Below, piece by piece: positions 8,075 to 16,144 of a DNA stretch of 64,000 bases. The number at the start of each line of letters is the position of its first letter. The first letter of the stretch is position 1. A program made the position numbers and the translations under genes. The notes beneath the pieces were generated by a model. The model had not been told where the DNA came from and ran no database searches. It saw only the letters and a list, made by a program, of their open reading frames with translations. Source of the stretch: Thalassotalea loyana (GTDB lineage Bacteria; Pseudomonadota; Gammaproteobacteria; Enterobacterales; Alteromonadaceae); assembly GCF_030161435.1 (NCBI RefSeq), contig NZ_BSSV01000001.1, positions 124,001 to 188,000 on the forward strand, in the 5' to 3' direction.

Positions 8075-9196
8075 CTATTGAGATAATAGCTCAACAAGTT
8101 GTTGCTGGTTTTTTTCCCAAGAAAATTGCTGAGCATGTTCTTGGATATCTGCTTTAGACCAGTCATTAGCACTGATATGGTTCATCGCTAGATATACAGC
8201 GTCAGCACTTTTGATCGCGATGAGTTTGCCACATGTCGATTCGTTGACAACTTCTGGTATACCTCCGACATTAGACGCTATAACAGGGACACCACTGGCC
8301 ATGGCTTCAAGTACAACATTTGGAACACCTTCGTGATAGCTTGGAAGACAAAGTGCGGTAGCGTGCTGCAACCACTGCGATACCTCACTGTGATTAATCC
8401 CGCCTAACAATGAAACTTGTTCAGATAACCCCAATTCTTTTGCGCGTGCTGTCAGAGTTGCTTTCATAGGACCATTGCCGGCAAAAACTAATTGATAGTC
8501 CTGTTGCGACGTGCCAAATTGAGCAAAGCCCTCTAATAACTCCATCACGCCTTTGTCAGGTTTCAAGTTACCGATAAATAGAAAATACGGTTTGTCTATT
8601 GGGCGAGGGTGCGCTTTCGAGAATCTTTCGTGATTTACACCGTTATAAATGACTTTTATTTTTCGCTCACTGACCCCAAAGTCGACCATCTTCTTTGCTA
8701 GCGCTTGGGATACAGAAAGAATTCCACGCGCAAAGGTACTTGCCTTTACGACTTGATTTGCGCGCTCTGGATGTTGGCACTGAATATCAATATCACTTCC
8801 GTGAACCTTAAAATAAAACTGAGCTTTGAGTCGTTTGCTAAATTTTTGTGCGGCCACCGCATCAGGAAATGCCCAACTCGCTAACACCTTTTTGGGTGAT
8901 TTACGTTTGGCCCAACCGAATGAGTGCATCATCAGAGATATGAACATGAATATGCTGTAGAAGCGTCGGCCAATTTTAGGTGTAAAAAAGTAAGGGCAAT
9001 ATCTAATGTTGTCTGTTTGTTTGATGCTTTTTCTGTGCTTAAACCATTCAATGAACGCAACAGGGATAATGAAGGATGTGTCAAATTCGCTTTCTAATAA
9101 AGCGAACTGTTGCCGATTAAAGGTCGCACGATTAGGCTCCCAAGGTAAAGGATAAAGGTTAGTAATAATCAATAAAGCGTCTTTTTTAGATTTCAC
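8075..9196 (-). CDS. Glycosyltransferase family 4 protein
   Basis: 373 residues with the GT-B two-domain form of family 4 retaining glycosyltransferases. The N-terminal half ends in VHGSDIDIQ (131-139) and the linker in VIYNGVNHERF. The C-terminal nucleotide-sugar domain shows FLFIGNLKPDKGVMELLEGF (from 206), LVFAGNGPM and the E-x7-E motif EGVPNVVLEAMASGVPVIAS (Glu289 and Glu297). It would add a sugar to the lipid-linked repeat unit on the cytoplasmic face. The start codon lies inside the 3' end of the upstream adenylate-forming enzyme gene (11-bp overlap), so the two are translationally coupled. It is last in the four-gene operon that also holds the flippase and polymerase/ligase. Donor and acceptor sugars are unknown. 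Confidence 0.9.
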   Translation of the reverse strand: MKSKKDALLIITNLYPLPWEPNRATFNRQQFALLESEFDTSFIIPVAFIEWFKHRKSIKQTDNIRYCPYFFTPKIGRRFYSIFMFISLMMHSFGWAKRKSPKKVLASWAFPDAVAAQKFSKRLKAQFYFKVHGSDIDIQCQHPERANQVVKASTFARGILSVSQALAKKMVDFGVSERKIKVIYNGVNHERFSKAHPRPIDKPYFLFIGNLKPDKGVMELLEGFAQFGTSQQDYQLVFAGNGPMKATLTARAKELGLSEQVSLLGGINHSEVSQWLQHATALCLPSYHEGVPNVVLEAMASGVPVIASNVGGIPEVVNESTCGKLIAIKSADAVYLAMNHISANDWSKADIQEHAQQFSWEKNQQQLVELLSQ

Positions 9197-10532
9197 AAAT
9201 AGTTACCTTGTGTTTACCTGCTTTTGTGAGTGGGATTTCATCAACAATATCAAAAACAACATCTAATGCGCCGTTATCGTATTTATTAATTTCAGCACGT
9301 ATCATTTCTTTATCAGCGTCACTAAATTTGTCGTTACAAACCAACTTTATCGTAATGCCCGTTATTTCTTTTTGAATCACCTGAAATCGCTCTATCCCCT
9401 CAAAGTCCTTGAACATATGAGGAAATAATTCACCAGGAATTTTACCGCCATCGTTGGTTTTTATGATGTCTAACTTTCGACCATCGATACTACTGATAAT
9501 GGGCAGAGGGTTACCACATGGACACGGTTGATCATCAATTGTCGCTTTGTCGCCATTTGCATAGCGAATAAATGGCATACCGTAATTGTACAGATCGGTG
9601 ATGATCAGGTCTCCCGAGCTACCTTTGATAGGCGTTTGATTTTCATCTACCACTTCCACGATTAAATGATCATTGTTGATATGGAGAGATTTGTGCTCTT
9701 TGCACTCTGCCGCAATCAACATAAACTCACGACAACCAAACGTATTATATACGGGCGCGTTAAATGCTTTTTCTATCACTTCTCGCTGGAATTCATGTAA
9801 AGGTTCAGCACCGGTTAAGATTGTTTTGGGTGCATGTACCTTAATGTTATTGCTCAGAATGTATCGAGCAAGCTCAAAAAGCGGGTTAACATAAGAAACA
9901 ATGGCAGTTGGTTTATAGCTATTTATGTCGTCGACATAGGTGTGCATATTACTGTTATTCATCGCAAAAGAGTTAAGCATTTTGCGATTATAAAAGCCGT
10001 GATAAAGCGCGTTTTTCAGCGTTTTAGATTTACTAGGGTTGCCAAGATCAGCGCCCCATAAGTAGAGGGTCTTTACACCTAAGCCTGCACCAAGCCAACC
10101 ATAGCCTCGCCACATCACAGCTTCTCTGCGAGTATTGCTATTTAAATCTAACTCAAAAGAAAAGGGTTGTCCGGAAGAGCCACCTGTCGCTTTTTTTACA
10201 TTATCTAAATGTTTATCACTTTGGAACGACTGATAATGCTCTCGAATATCCGATTTGGTAATAATTGGTAATTGCTCGAACGCCGCCATAGATGAAATAT
10301 CTTCATAGGAGTCGATCCCCACTTCTTTCCATGCTTTTTTATAAAACTCGGTATGTTCATAGGCGTGTTTTAACAATTTTTGTAGTTGCTGCCATTGCCA
10401 ATTCTTCAATTGTTCCGGAGACCACTTTAAATGACTCTCATAGTCATTTAGATGTTTAATTAATCCTTTGCCTTTTAGGTGATCATAAAATGGCATGATC
10501 ACCTGACGAAATGCTGAAGTGTATAAATCCAT
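9186..10532 (-). CDS. Phenylacetate-CoA-ligase-like (CapK family) adenylate-forming enzyme
   Basis: 448 residues, close to PaaK and CapK proteins. Features are the ATP-binding loop KKATGGSSGQPFSF (TGGSSG 116-121), TGAEPLHEFQREVIEKAF, the adenylate motif YNTFGCREF, and DLIITDLYNYGMPFIRYANGD. C-terminal Cys residues in QPCPCGNPLP resemble the PaaK zinc site. In catabolism PaaK activates phenylacetate to its CoA thioester. In capsule and EPS clusters CapK-like proteins are common, and a role in activating an acid for polymer decoration is the usual inference. Neighbours are flippase (upstream, 1-bp gap) and GT4 (downstream, overlapping), so decoration of the repeat unit is more likely than catabolism. 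Confidence 0.85.
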   Translation of the reverse strand: MDLYTSAFRQVIMPFYDHLKGKGLIKHLNDYESHLKWSPEQLKNWQWQQLQKLLKHAYEHTEFYKKAWKEVGIDSYEDISSMAAFEQLPIITKSDIREHYQSFQSDKHLDNVKKATGGSSGQPFSFELDLNSNTRREAVMWRGYGWLGAGLGVKTLYLWGADLGNPSKSKTLKNALYHGFYNRKMLNSFAMNNSNMHTYVDDINSYKPTAIVSYVNPLFELARYILSNNIKVHAPKTILTGAEPLHEFQREVIEKAFNAPVYNTFGCREFMLIAAECKEHKSLHINNDHLIVEVVDENQTPIKGSSGDLIITDLYNYGMPFIRYANGDKATIDDQPCPCGNPLPIISSIDGRKLDIIKTNDGGKIPGELFPHMFKDFEGIERFQVIQKEITGITIKLVCNDKFSDADKEMIRAEINKYDNGALDVVFDIVDEIPLTKAGKHKVTICEI

Positions 10533-10533
10533 A

Positions 10534-12042
10534 TTATCTACTCGGTTTTAATAACGGTAGTTTGCTTAACACAATATCAAGAGACTTCCGTTTCATATCT
10601 TTGTTGAGGATTAGCAGCCAGTTAATAACGATTACACAAGGGAAAATAAGCAGGCCATAGACGACCAACATAAACCAACTATTTCCAACTTGTTCCATAA
10701 TGACATGTTGACCAAATCTAGTAATAAGATAGGTGATAGTCACTGCAACTAAAAATGACTTAACGATTGGTAATAAATTGAAGTCATTATATTTTTTCAC
10801 TAGCAACATATTTAAAATACAGTCAGTGACAAAAAAGCCAATACAGCAACCAATCGCAATACCCATAATACCGAAGTACTGAGACAATATAATGGAACTG
10901 ACGATATTGATTAGGGCACCAAAGAGGTTCGTTAACGCAATAAATTTATGATTAGCTTGTGCAAGTAAAACACCTTTTATAGACCAGCTAAGTGCGCGAC
11001 ATAAAAATGAAAAAGCTAATATATTCATTAAGAAGATAGATTCAGTAAAATCTTCACCTACCCATAGGATGATAAATGAACCGCCAAAAATCAGTAACAG
11101 TTGATACAAAATGCTATAAACAGTGATATTGATTGTCGTAACATCAATAAACATTTTTTCCATGTCAGCATTCCGCGTCACCATTCTCGTAAATATTGGC
11201 TGGAAAATTCCAGTAATTGAAGAGGCAAACCCCTCGGTCAGCGTAGCTAAACGATTTGCAATGCTATAAATTGGGACCAAGGTCAGCTCGAAGAGCTTGG
11301 TGACTAAAATCGGCGCCGAGTTATTATTGATCGCGCGGGCAATACCACCAGTAATAACGTGTTTGGAAAAGTTAAATAGATCTTTGAGCTCAGCTACAGA
11401 TACAAGTTCTCGGCTGAACTTTAATGGTTTATATAGTTTTTTAGCATAATAGACTTTTAATACGTTGCTAATGAAGTCCGCAGCTAAAGTTGCCAAAACC
11501 GCACCGAATATATTCATTTGAGGAATTAATAAATAAACCAGCAATGCTTTAATTAAAGAGTTGAGCGTTGAGATGTTCGCGTCGATGTCATATCGTAACA
11601 TCCCAGCAAAAAAGCCATTAAAGGCATTCATTAAAAAGTCCCAAACCACTTTAATTGCTAATATCATTAAAGCGTAGGTAAAAGGCGTCATGCTATCGCC
11701 TTCAACACCAAATAGAGAAGGGTAGTTAGCGATAATAAGCAAGCTACCTGCAGAAAATAGTCCTAAGCCACCAAACAGCACAATACTGGTAGAAAATACG
11801 GTATTGACCTGTTTATCGTCGGCTTTTTCTAATGCGATGGTAATACTTCTTTGCACAGCCGCCGGAAAGCCCAAATCAATGACGTTAAACCAGCCTAGAA
11901 TAGATAACGTGAGTAGCCATAAACCGTAATCTGCTTTACCTAACGTATCGATAAAATATGGTGTCAGCAATAATGATATTGCCACCATAATTATGTTTTC
12001 TAAAAACCTAAATGCTGAACTAGCGAACAACTGCTTTTTCAT
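10534..12042 (-). CDS. Wzx-type lipid-linked oligosaccharide flippase
   Basis: 502 residues with about 12-14 hydrophobic segments and little soluble sequence, as expected for MOP-superfamily polysaccharide transporters. The opening FASSAFRFLENIIMVAISLLLTPYFIDTLGKADYGLWLL is characteristic: an amphipathic start, then a G-x-x-x-Y/F-G-L-W-type loop after the first helix. It would move undecaprenyl-linked repeat units across the inner membrane. It lies 18 bp after the polymerase/ligase gene and 1 bp before the CapK-like gene, all on the minus strand. Together with Wzy, Wzz and Wza relatives in the window this indicates a Wzx/Wzy-dependent polymer. Confidence 0.9.
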   Translation of the reverse strand: MKKQLFASSAFRFLENIIMVAISLLLTPYFIDTLGKADYGLWLLTLSILGWFNVIDLGFPAAVQRSITIALEKADDKQVNTVFSTSIVLFGGLGLFSAGSLLIIANYPSLFGVEGDSMTPFTYALMILAIKVVWDFLMNAFNGFFAGMLRYDIDANISTLNSLIKALLVYLLIPQMNIFGAVLATLAADFISNVLKVYYAKKLYKPLKFSRELVSVAELKDLFNFSKHVITGGIARAINNNSAPILVTKLFELTLVPIYSIANRLATLTEGFASSITGIFQPIFTRMVTRNADMEKMFIDVTTINITVYSILYQLLLIFGGSFIILWVGEDFTESIFLMNILAFSFLCRALSWSIKGVLLAQANHKFIALTNLFGALINIVSSIILSQYFGIMGIAIGCCIGFFVTDCILNMLLVKKYNDFNLLPIVKSFLVAVTITYLITRFGQHVIMEQVGNSWFMLVVYGLLIFPCVIVINWLLILNKDMKRKSLDIVLSKLPLLKPSR

Positions 12043-12060
12043 TGAAATCTCTTGTTTAAG

Positions 12061-13416
12061 TTATAAGCCGACTTTCATCGCGATGAATACCGTGAGAATA
12101 ATAATCCAGCTGTACCACATACATTTGTGTATCATTTCGCCAGAAAATAGCGATTTGAGTTCAGGGTTTAATTTAAATACTCGAAGGAAACTTGCAGTTT
12201 GCAATCCTAAAAATACGAATAACAATATTGAGTAACTTCTACTCAAAAAGAAGGCGGTGATCATAAAACCAACCATAGAGAAAAACAGCGTTTTGTTAAC
12301 TTTAAGCTCGGCCAAATAGTTTGCTTTTTCTTCGTCTGTCGCATCGGCTTTTTCTAATGTTTGGTATTTCTTCATTAACAAAAAGCTAGCTAACATAGTA
12401 ACGATCAAAACGCTGCCCCAAATCGAATAGCCAATAAAGCCTAATTCTGCAGCAATATGGATGTACGAGTTATGCGCTACTAAGGAATGTTCCTCGATAA
12501 AGTTACCCATCCCTATGCCAAAAATAGGATGACTCATTAACATGTGAACACCCACATACCAAGCGTCAAGTCGGCCATTTGCTGAAGACTCTGAAGATGA
12601 CATACCACCAAATGAAGCAAGCAAGGTAGCCACTAGAGGAGCTGAAATCATCGCGAAGAGTATTAATTTGGTGCCCGCTTTGGTGATAAGAAAGTACACA
12701 CCGATTATGCCTACTACGCCTAATATTGTACCGCGAGAGCCTGTCATATAGACGCCATAAATTAACGCACTCATAACACCAAGCATAAGTAGCTTTTTAA
12801 TAAAGCCACCTTGGTTGAATAGGTAGGCTGCGATAGGGAAGCTCATCACAAGAAACATCCCTAAGTCGTTCGGATCACTGAAAAACCCGAAATAGGTAAT
12901 CCTTATTTCTTGGCGAGCGGCACTACCTACACTGTAACTATTACCAATACCTGTTCCGTATTGGCCATTATACGATTGGTATTGCAAGTGGCCGTTGTAA
13001 ACCATCATCAGTGCAGCGGCCAAGCAAACATACATGATGATGTGCTGCCGCTTAATACTGGTTATACAATTACTGAATAAAAAGTATGGGATAACAGCAC
13101 TTACTATCATTATATTGGCAAAGTGAATACCGCCGCCGAACCAACCGTTGAATATAGATGACAGCATTAAGACCGGTATTAATGAGAAGATTAAATAGTG
13201 CTGTGGTAGCAGGTGAATCGGGCGAAGTGTCATCACCGTTAATAAAATAGTAATAATTGCCAATACTTTAATGATTGCCATCTGTTCTGTTTGTGCAGAA
13301 AATTCATGCGGTCGAATAAAAATGAAAATCGTGTAAAGGAACAAAAAGAAAAATGCTAAAGACGCATTTTGTTCTTTTTTGATGGGCATGCGTCGGCGCT
13401 CGAATGAAGTTTCCAT
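12061..13416 (-). CDS. O-antigen ligase/polymerase family membrane protein (Wzy-like)
   Basis: 451 residues with roughly 10-12 membrane segments and the Wzy_C signature. GSRGT (226-230) is followed by the large periplasmic-loop motif IGMGNFIEEHSLVAHNSYIHIAAELG, with the conserved HNSYIH at 315-320. DPNDLG (181-186) also fits exosortase-associated O-ligase-like proteins. These either polymerise repeat units or transfer glycan to an acceptor; sequence alone does not decide. The ATG at 13416 lacks a clear Shine-Dalgarno; an in-frame ATG ten codons in is possible. It heads the leftward four-gene operon and is divergent from a GT4 gene. Confidence 0.88.
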   Translation of the reverse strand: METSFERRRMPIKKEQNASLAFFFLFLYTIFIFIRPHEFSAQTEQMAIIKVLAIITILLTVMTLRPIHLLPQHYLIFSLIPVLMLSSIFNGWFGGGIHFANIMIVSAVIPYFLFSNCITSIKRQHIIMYVCLAAALMMVYNGHLQYQSYNGQYGTGIGNSYSVGSAARQEIRITYFGFFSDPNDLGMFLVMSFPIAAYLFNQGGFIKKLLMLGVMSALIYGVYMTGSRGTILGVVGIIGVYFLITKAGTKLILFAMISAPLVATLLASFGGMSSSESSANGRLDAWYVGVHMLMSHPIFGIGMGNFIEEHSLVAHNSYIHIAAELGFIGYSIWGSVLIVTMLASFLLMKKYQTLEKADATDEEKANYLAELKVNKTLFFSMVGFMITAFFLSRSYSILLFVFLGLQTASFLRVFKLNPELKSLFSGEMIHKCMWYSWIIILTVFIAMKVGL

Positions 13417-13522
13417 ATGTACTATTTAATTTCTACTATTGGCAATTTATTGCATCCTAGACGCAATAAGAAAAATAACTCACCAATATGATTGGAAGTT
13501 AAAACAATGTTACAGCATAATA

Positions 13523-14623
13523 ATGAAAATTTTGAGAACAAAATACGCAATGGGCAAAAATTATCAACTAAATTCAGTAATACATGTGGTTTCTAGTTTA
13601 GAAGTAGGTGGTGCCGAACGCTTTGTTATTGACTTATGCCAGTTGCAAAAGAAAGCAGGGATGTCTGTAGCGATTTTGTCTTTTGGCCAAGAAACTGATC
13701 CGTTAGTGGCTGAATGCAACGCCTTTAATATTGATGTATTCCACACGAGAGAAGGTCGCATAAAAAAGTGGCGTGATGCGATAAATGCATTATCGTCATT
13801 TGATATCGTGCATTTCCATACCCCTTATCCAGTCAAATTCCTATTACCATTTCTACCTATGCTTGCGAGCAAAACGTTAATATATACGCGCCATGGCGCT
13901 TCACCATTAGCTGGTTTAGGTTGGTCGGTTACGCATAAAGTTGCTAATTTTTTCATTGACCATATTACATTCGTTTCACAAGAAGGGGCTGAAATATTCA
14001 CCGCGTCTCATGGGTGGCACAAGAAAACAAAGCATGTGATCGATAACGGTGTTAACTTAGACCAAGTGCAAGTCTCTCGTAAGCCAACTACGTTTCTTCG
14101 ACTCGGCTCAGTTGGTCGGATGGTTGAGCTAAAGCATCAAATTTGCCTCTTGAGAGCGATTGCGATGCTGGCTCCCGAAATCCGCGAACAAGTCAAAGTA
14201 GAGTTTTTTGGTGATGGTCCGTGCAAGAGTGAACTCACGGCTTTTTGCCAAGATGAGGCACTGGATGATTTGGTAACGTTCCATGGCATGGTCAGTGATC
14301 GTGATGTGATATATAACAGCTTTGATGTCCTAGTTGTTGCTTCGGAAACAGAAGGCCTATCGTTGGCAATTATGGAAGCAATGGCCTACGAGTGTGCTGT
14401 TATTGCGACCGATGTGGGTGGGAATTCTAAATTAGTGCAAGACCAACAGAATGGCTACTTATTTAGATATGATGATCATGAAACATTGGCTTCGCACATT
14501 AAATCATTAATTGAATCACCTGATCGTATCAATGAGTTTGCTAGCAAGAGCAGGGGATTGATAGAGGAACAATTTTCTCTGGCGGTATCCTCAGATAAAT
14601 ATCAAAAGATTTATCAATCATAA
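13523..14623 (+). CDS. Glycosyltransferase family 4 protein
   Basis: 366 residues from the ATG at 13523; an ATG at 13550 is equally possible, and an upstream TTG at 13439 would add a non-conserved extension. The conserved N-terminus is VIHVVSSLEVGGAERFVIDL, typical of family 4 enzymes with the GGAER loop. Later motifs are IDNGVNLDQV, LGSVGRMVELKHQICLL, VEFFGDGPC and the E-x7-E site ASETEGLSLAIMEAMA. It should transfer a hexose or related sugar during repeat-unit assembly. It is the first gene of a rightward three-gene set with the secreted unknown and the acyltransferase; its stop codon abuts the strong ribosome-binding site of the next gene. Confidence 0.88.
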   Translation: MKILRTKYAMGKNYQLNSVIHVVSSLEVGGAERFVIDLCQLQKKAGMSVAILSFGQETDPLVAECNAFNIDVFHTREGRIKKWRDAINALSSFDIVHFHTPYPVKFLLPFLPMLASKTLIYTRHGASPLAGLGWSVTHKVANFFIDHITFVSQEGAEIFTASHGWHKKTKHVIDNGVNLDQVQVSRKPTTFLRLGSVGRMVELKHQICLLRAIAMLAPEIREQVKVEFFGDGPCKSELTAFCQDEALDDLVTFHGMVSDRDVIYNSFDVLVVASETEGLSLAIMEAMAYECAVIATDVGGNSKLVQDQQNGYLFRYDDHETLASHIKSLIESPDRINEFASKSRGLIEEQFSLAVSSDKYQKIYQS

Positions 14624-14632
14624 AGGAGGTGA
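14624..14632 (+). promoter_or_regulatory. Unusually strong Shine-Dalgarno AGGAGGTGA
   Basis: This nine-base run matches the anti-Shine-Dalgarno end of 16S rRNA without mismatch and sits 3 nt before the ATG at 14636 (about 5-8 nt from the core GGAGG). It starts directly after the previous stop codon. It argues for efficient translation of an uncharacterised secreted protein. Confidence 0.75.
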
Positions 14633-14635
14633 TTA

Positions 14636-16144
14636 ATGCGCTTATCGCTCGTGTTATGTTTATTCGTCTTTCTTTACACAAGTTCAAGCTTATCTAGTGT
14701 CCATGCAGACAATAAAACTGTTATCTTCTTGCCTGTTGAGGCTACAACGTATGCGTTACCTGTGCCTCATCAAAAACTGCCAATCAATTCTTATGTCGAG
14801 GTTAAAGTCGATGGAGAGCCTGTACAGTCAACGATAAGTTACGACCATTTATGGCCTGACCGACAAAGTGTCAGAACGCTAAATATTAGATTTAATAAAG
14901 CGCCGCTGTCATTTAGTAAGTTGTCACTCACTTGGTTTGAAGCAAACTCAACAATTAGCGCAAATACATCCCTAGATACTAGTGCTGTATTAATATTTCC
15001 TACGAAGACGTGGTTAAGAGAAGCATTTATGCTTACATCCAATGAAGCCACTAATGATGACTGGTACAGAGCCCCGCAAATTTTAAGAGCCGAATATTTA
15101 GCTAATGAACAGTTACTTACAAAAGATGGCTACCCGCCTGAAGTGGCTAGTCAGTGGCTTTATGATCGTGGGCAAGCATTTTATCAACTGTATTTTTCTA
15201 ACCTTGAAGAAGAAAGGAAATCTCAGGCGGATGGTTTTGTCGCTTTTTACAAACAACATGTGAATGAATATGGCTTTTTTAGTTTAGCGAAAGATAAAGA
15301 TGTTAAATATCTAATGGGTCGATCACTAGTTTATGATTATTTCTTGAACCCTGGTTCGGATGCTCGATCTGTCTTAGCACGCATGTTTAAAGCTTCATTA
15401 AGCTGGCGAGACCAATATAATGGTAGAGGCTTTTGGACCGAGCGTCATGCCGCAGCGGCATTAAATATTGCGGTAAGTTATTGGGAAGTTACCGGTAATA
15501 AAGACGCTAAGGAAAGAGTTAACCGCTTAATTTCTGGGTTAACACAAATGACGATGAATCCGGAATTTGGTTGGCAACAAGCAGGTTGCCCACAGCATAC
15601 CTTTAAATCTCATGAAGGGTGGGGAGATAATTCTCCAGCTTGTTCACCGTGGATGATGGCGTTAGTTACCGATAGTTTATGGCGCTACTACCAGTTAACA
15701 CAGTATGAACAGGCAAGTAACCTCATGCGATTGTTTGCCGATTTCGTAACGAATAAAGGGACGTATGTAGCGAATGAAGGAAAGATTAAAGGCCATATCA
15801 TTCCTAAATATATCGTTTCGCTACATAATCCCAAGCAGGAAGAGCTCGATCCTTGGTCGGATAGGGAACATATGTGTGATGTTGCGACTATGGTTGGCCG
15901 AGGCGTTTACTTGAAACGATTATCAGGTCAAAAACATGAACGTTCGCTTCATTTATTCAGTCAATTAGCTCAGCAATGTAAAGCGATGTCGCTCGCAACG
16001 ATCGAAAAATACAAGTATGTAAATATTGATTATCTTCGGAGTAAGCCGCCAAGAAAGTTTAATTGGCAGTACTCCACTACAGACGATTTACCATGGTTAT
16101 TGGAAAAGTTGAATACAACAAAAGGGAAAGAGGAAGTTAAGTGA
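14636..16144 (+). CDS. Secreted protein of unknown function, possible alpha/alpha-barrel carbohydrate-active enzyme
   Basis: 502 residues with an N-terminal signal peptide (MRLSLVLCLFVFLYTSSSL, likely cleavage after SVHA). Residues about 27-120 look like a beta-rich domain. The remainder is helical with many aromatic and acidic residues: ASQWLYDRGQAFYQLYF, GFWTERHAAAALNIAVSYWEVTG, HEGWGDNSPACSPWMMALVTDSLWRYYQL and DPWSDREHMCDVATMVGRGVYL. Repeated helix pairs with conserved Trp, His and Glu recall (alpha/alpha) toroid glycosidases and lyases, but I do not recognise a family, so enzymatic activity is only a possibility. The start is set by a near-perfect ribosome-binding site. Its last codons overlap the acyltransferase start (GTGA). 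The context suggests a periplasmic role in polymer processing. Confidence 0.75.
   Translation: MRLSLVLCLFVFLYTSSSLSSVHADNKTVIFLPVEATTYALPVPHQKLPINSYVEVKVDGEPVQSTISYDHLWPDRQSVRTLNIRFNKAPLSFSKLSLTWFEANSTISANTSLDTSAVLIFPTKTWLREAFMLTSNEATNDDWYRAPQILRAEYLANEQLLTKDGYPPEVASQWLYDRGQAFYQLYFSNLEEERKSQADGFVAFYKQHVNEYGFFSLAKDKDVKYLMGRSLVYDYFLNPGSDARSVLARMFKASLSWRDQYNGRGFWTERHAAAALNIAVSYWEVTGNKDAKERVNRLISGLTQMTMNPEFGWQQAGCPQHTFKSHEGWGDNSPACSPWMMALVTDSLWRYYQLTQYEQASNLMRLFADFVTNKGTYVANEGKIKGHIIPKYIVSLHNPKQEELDPWSDREHMCDVATMVGRGVYLKRLSGQKHERSLHLFSQLAQQCKAMSLATIEKYKYVNIDYLRSKPPRKFNWQYSTTDDLPWLLEKLNTTKGKEEVK

Noticed and set aside
13439-13454. Sigma-54-like TTGGCAATTTATTGCAT upstream of the GT4 gene at 13523
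   Set aside because: GG and GC are separated by 9 nt, not the strict 10 of -24/-12 promoters, so it is probably a chance match.
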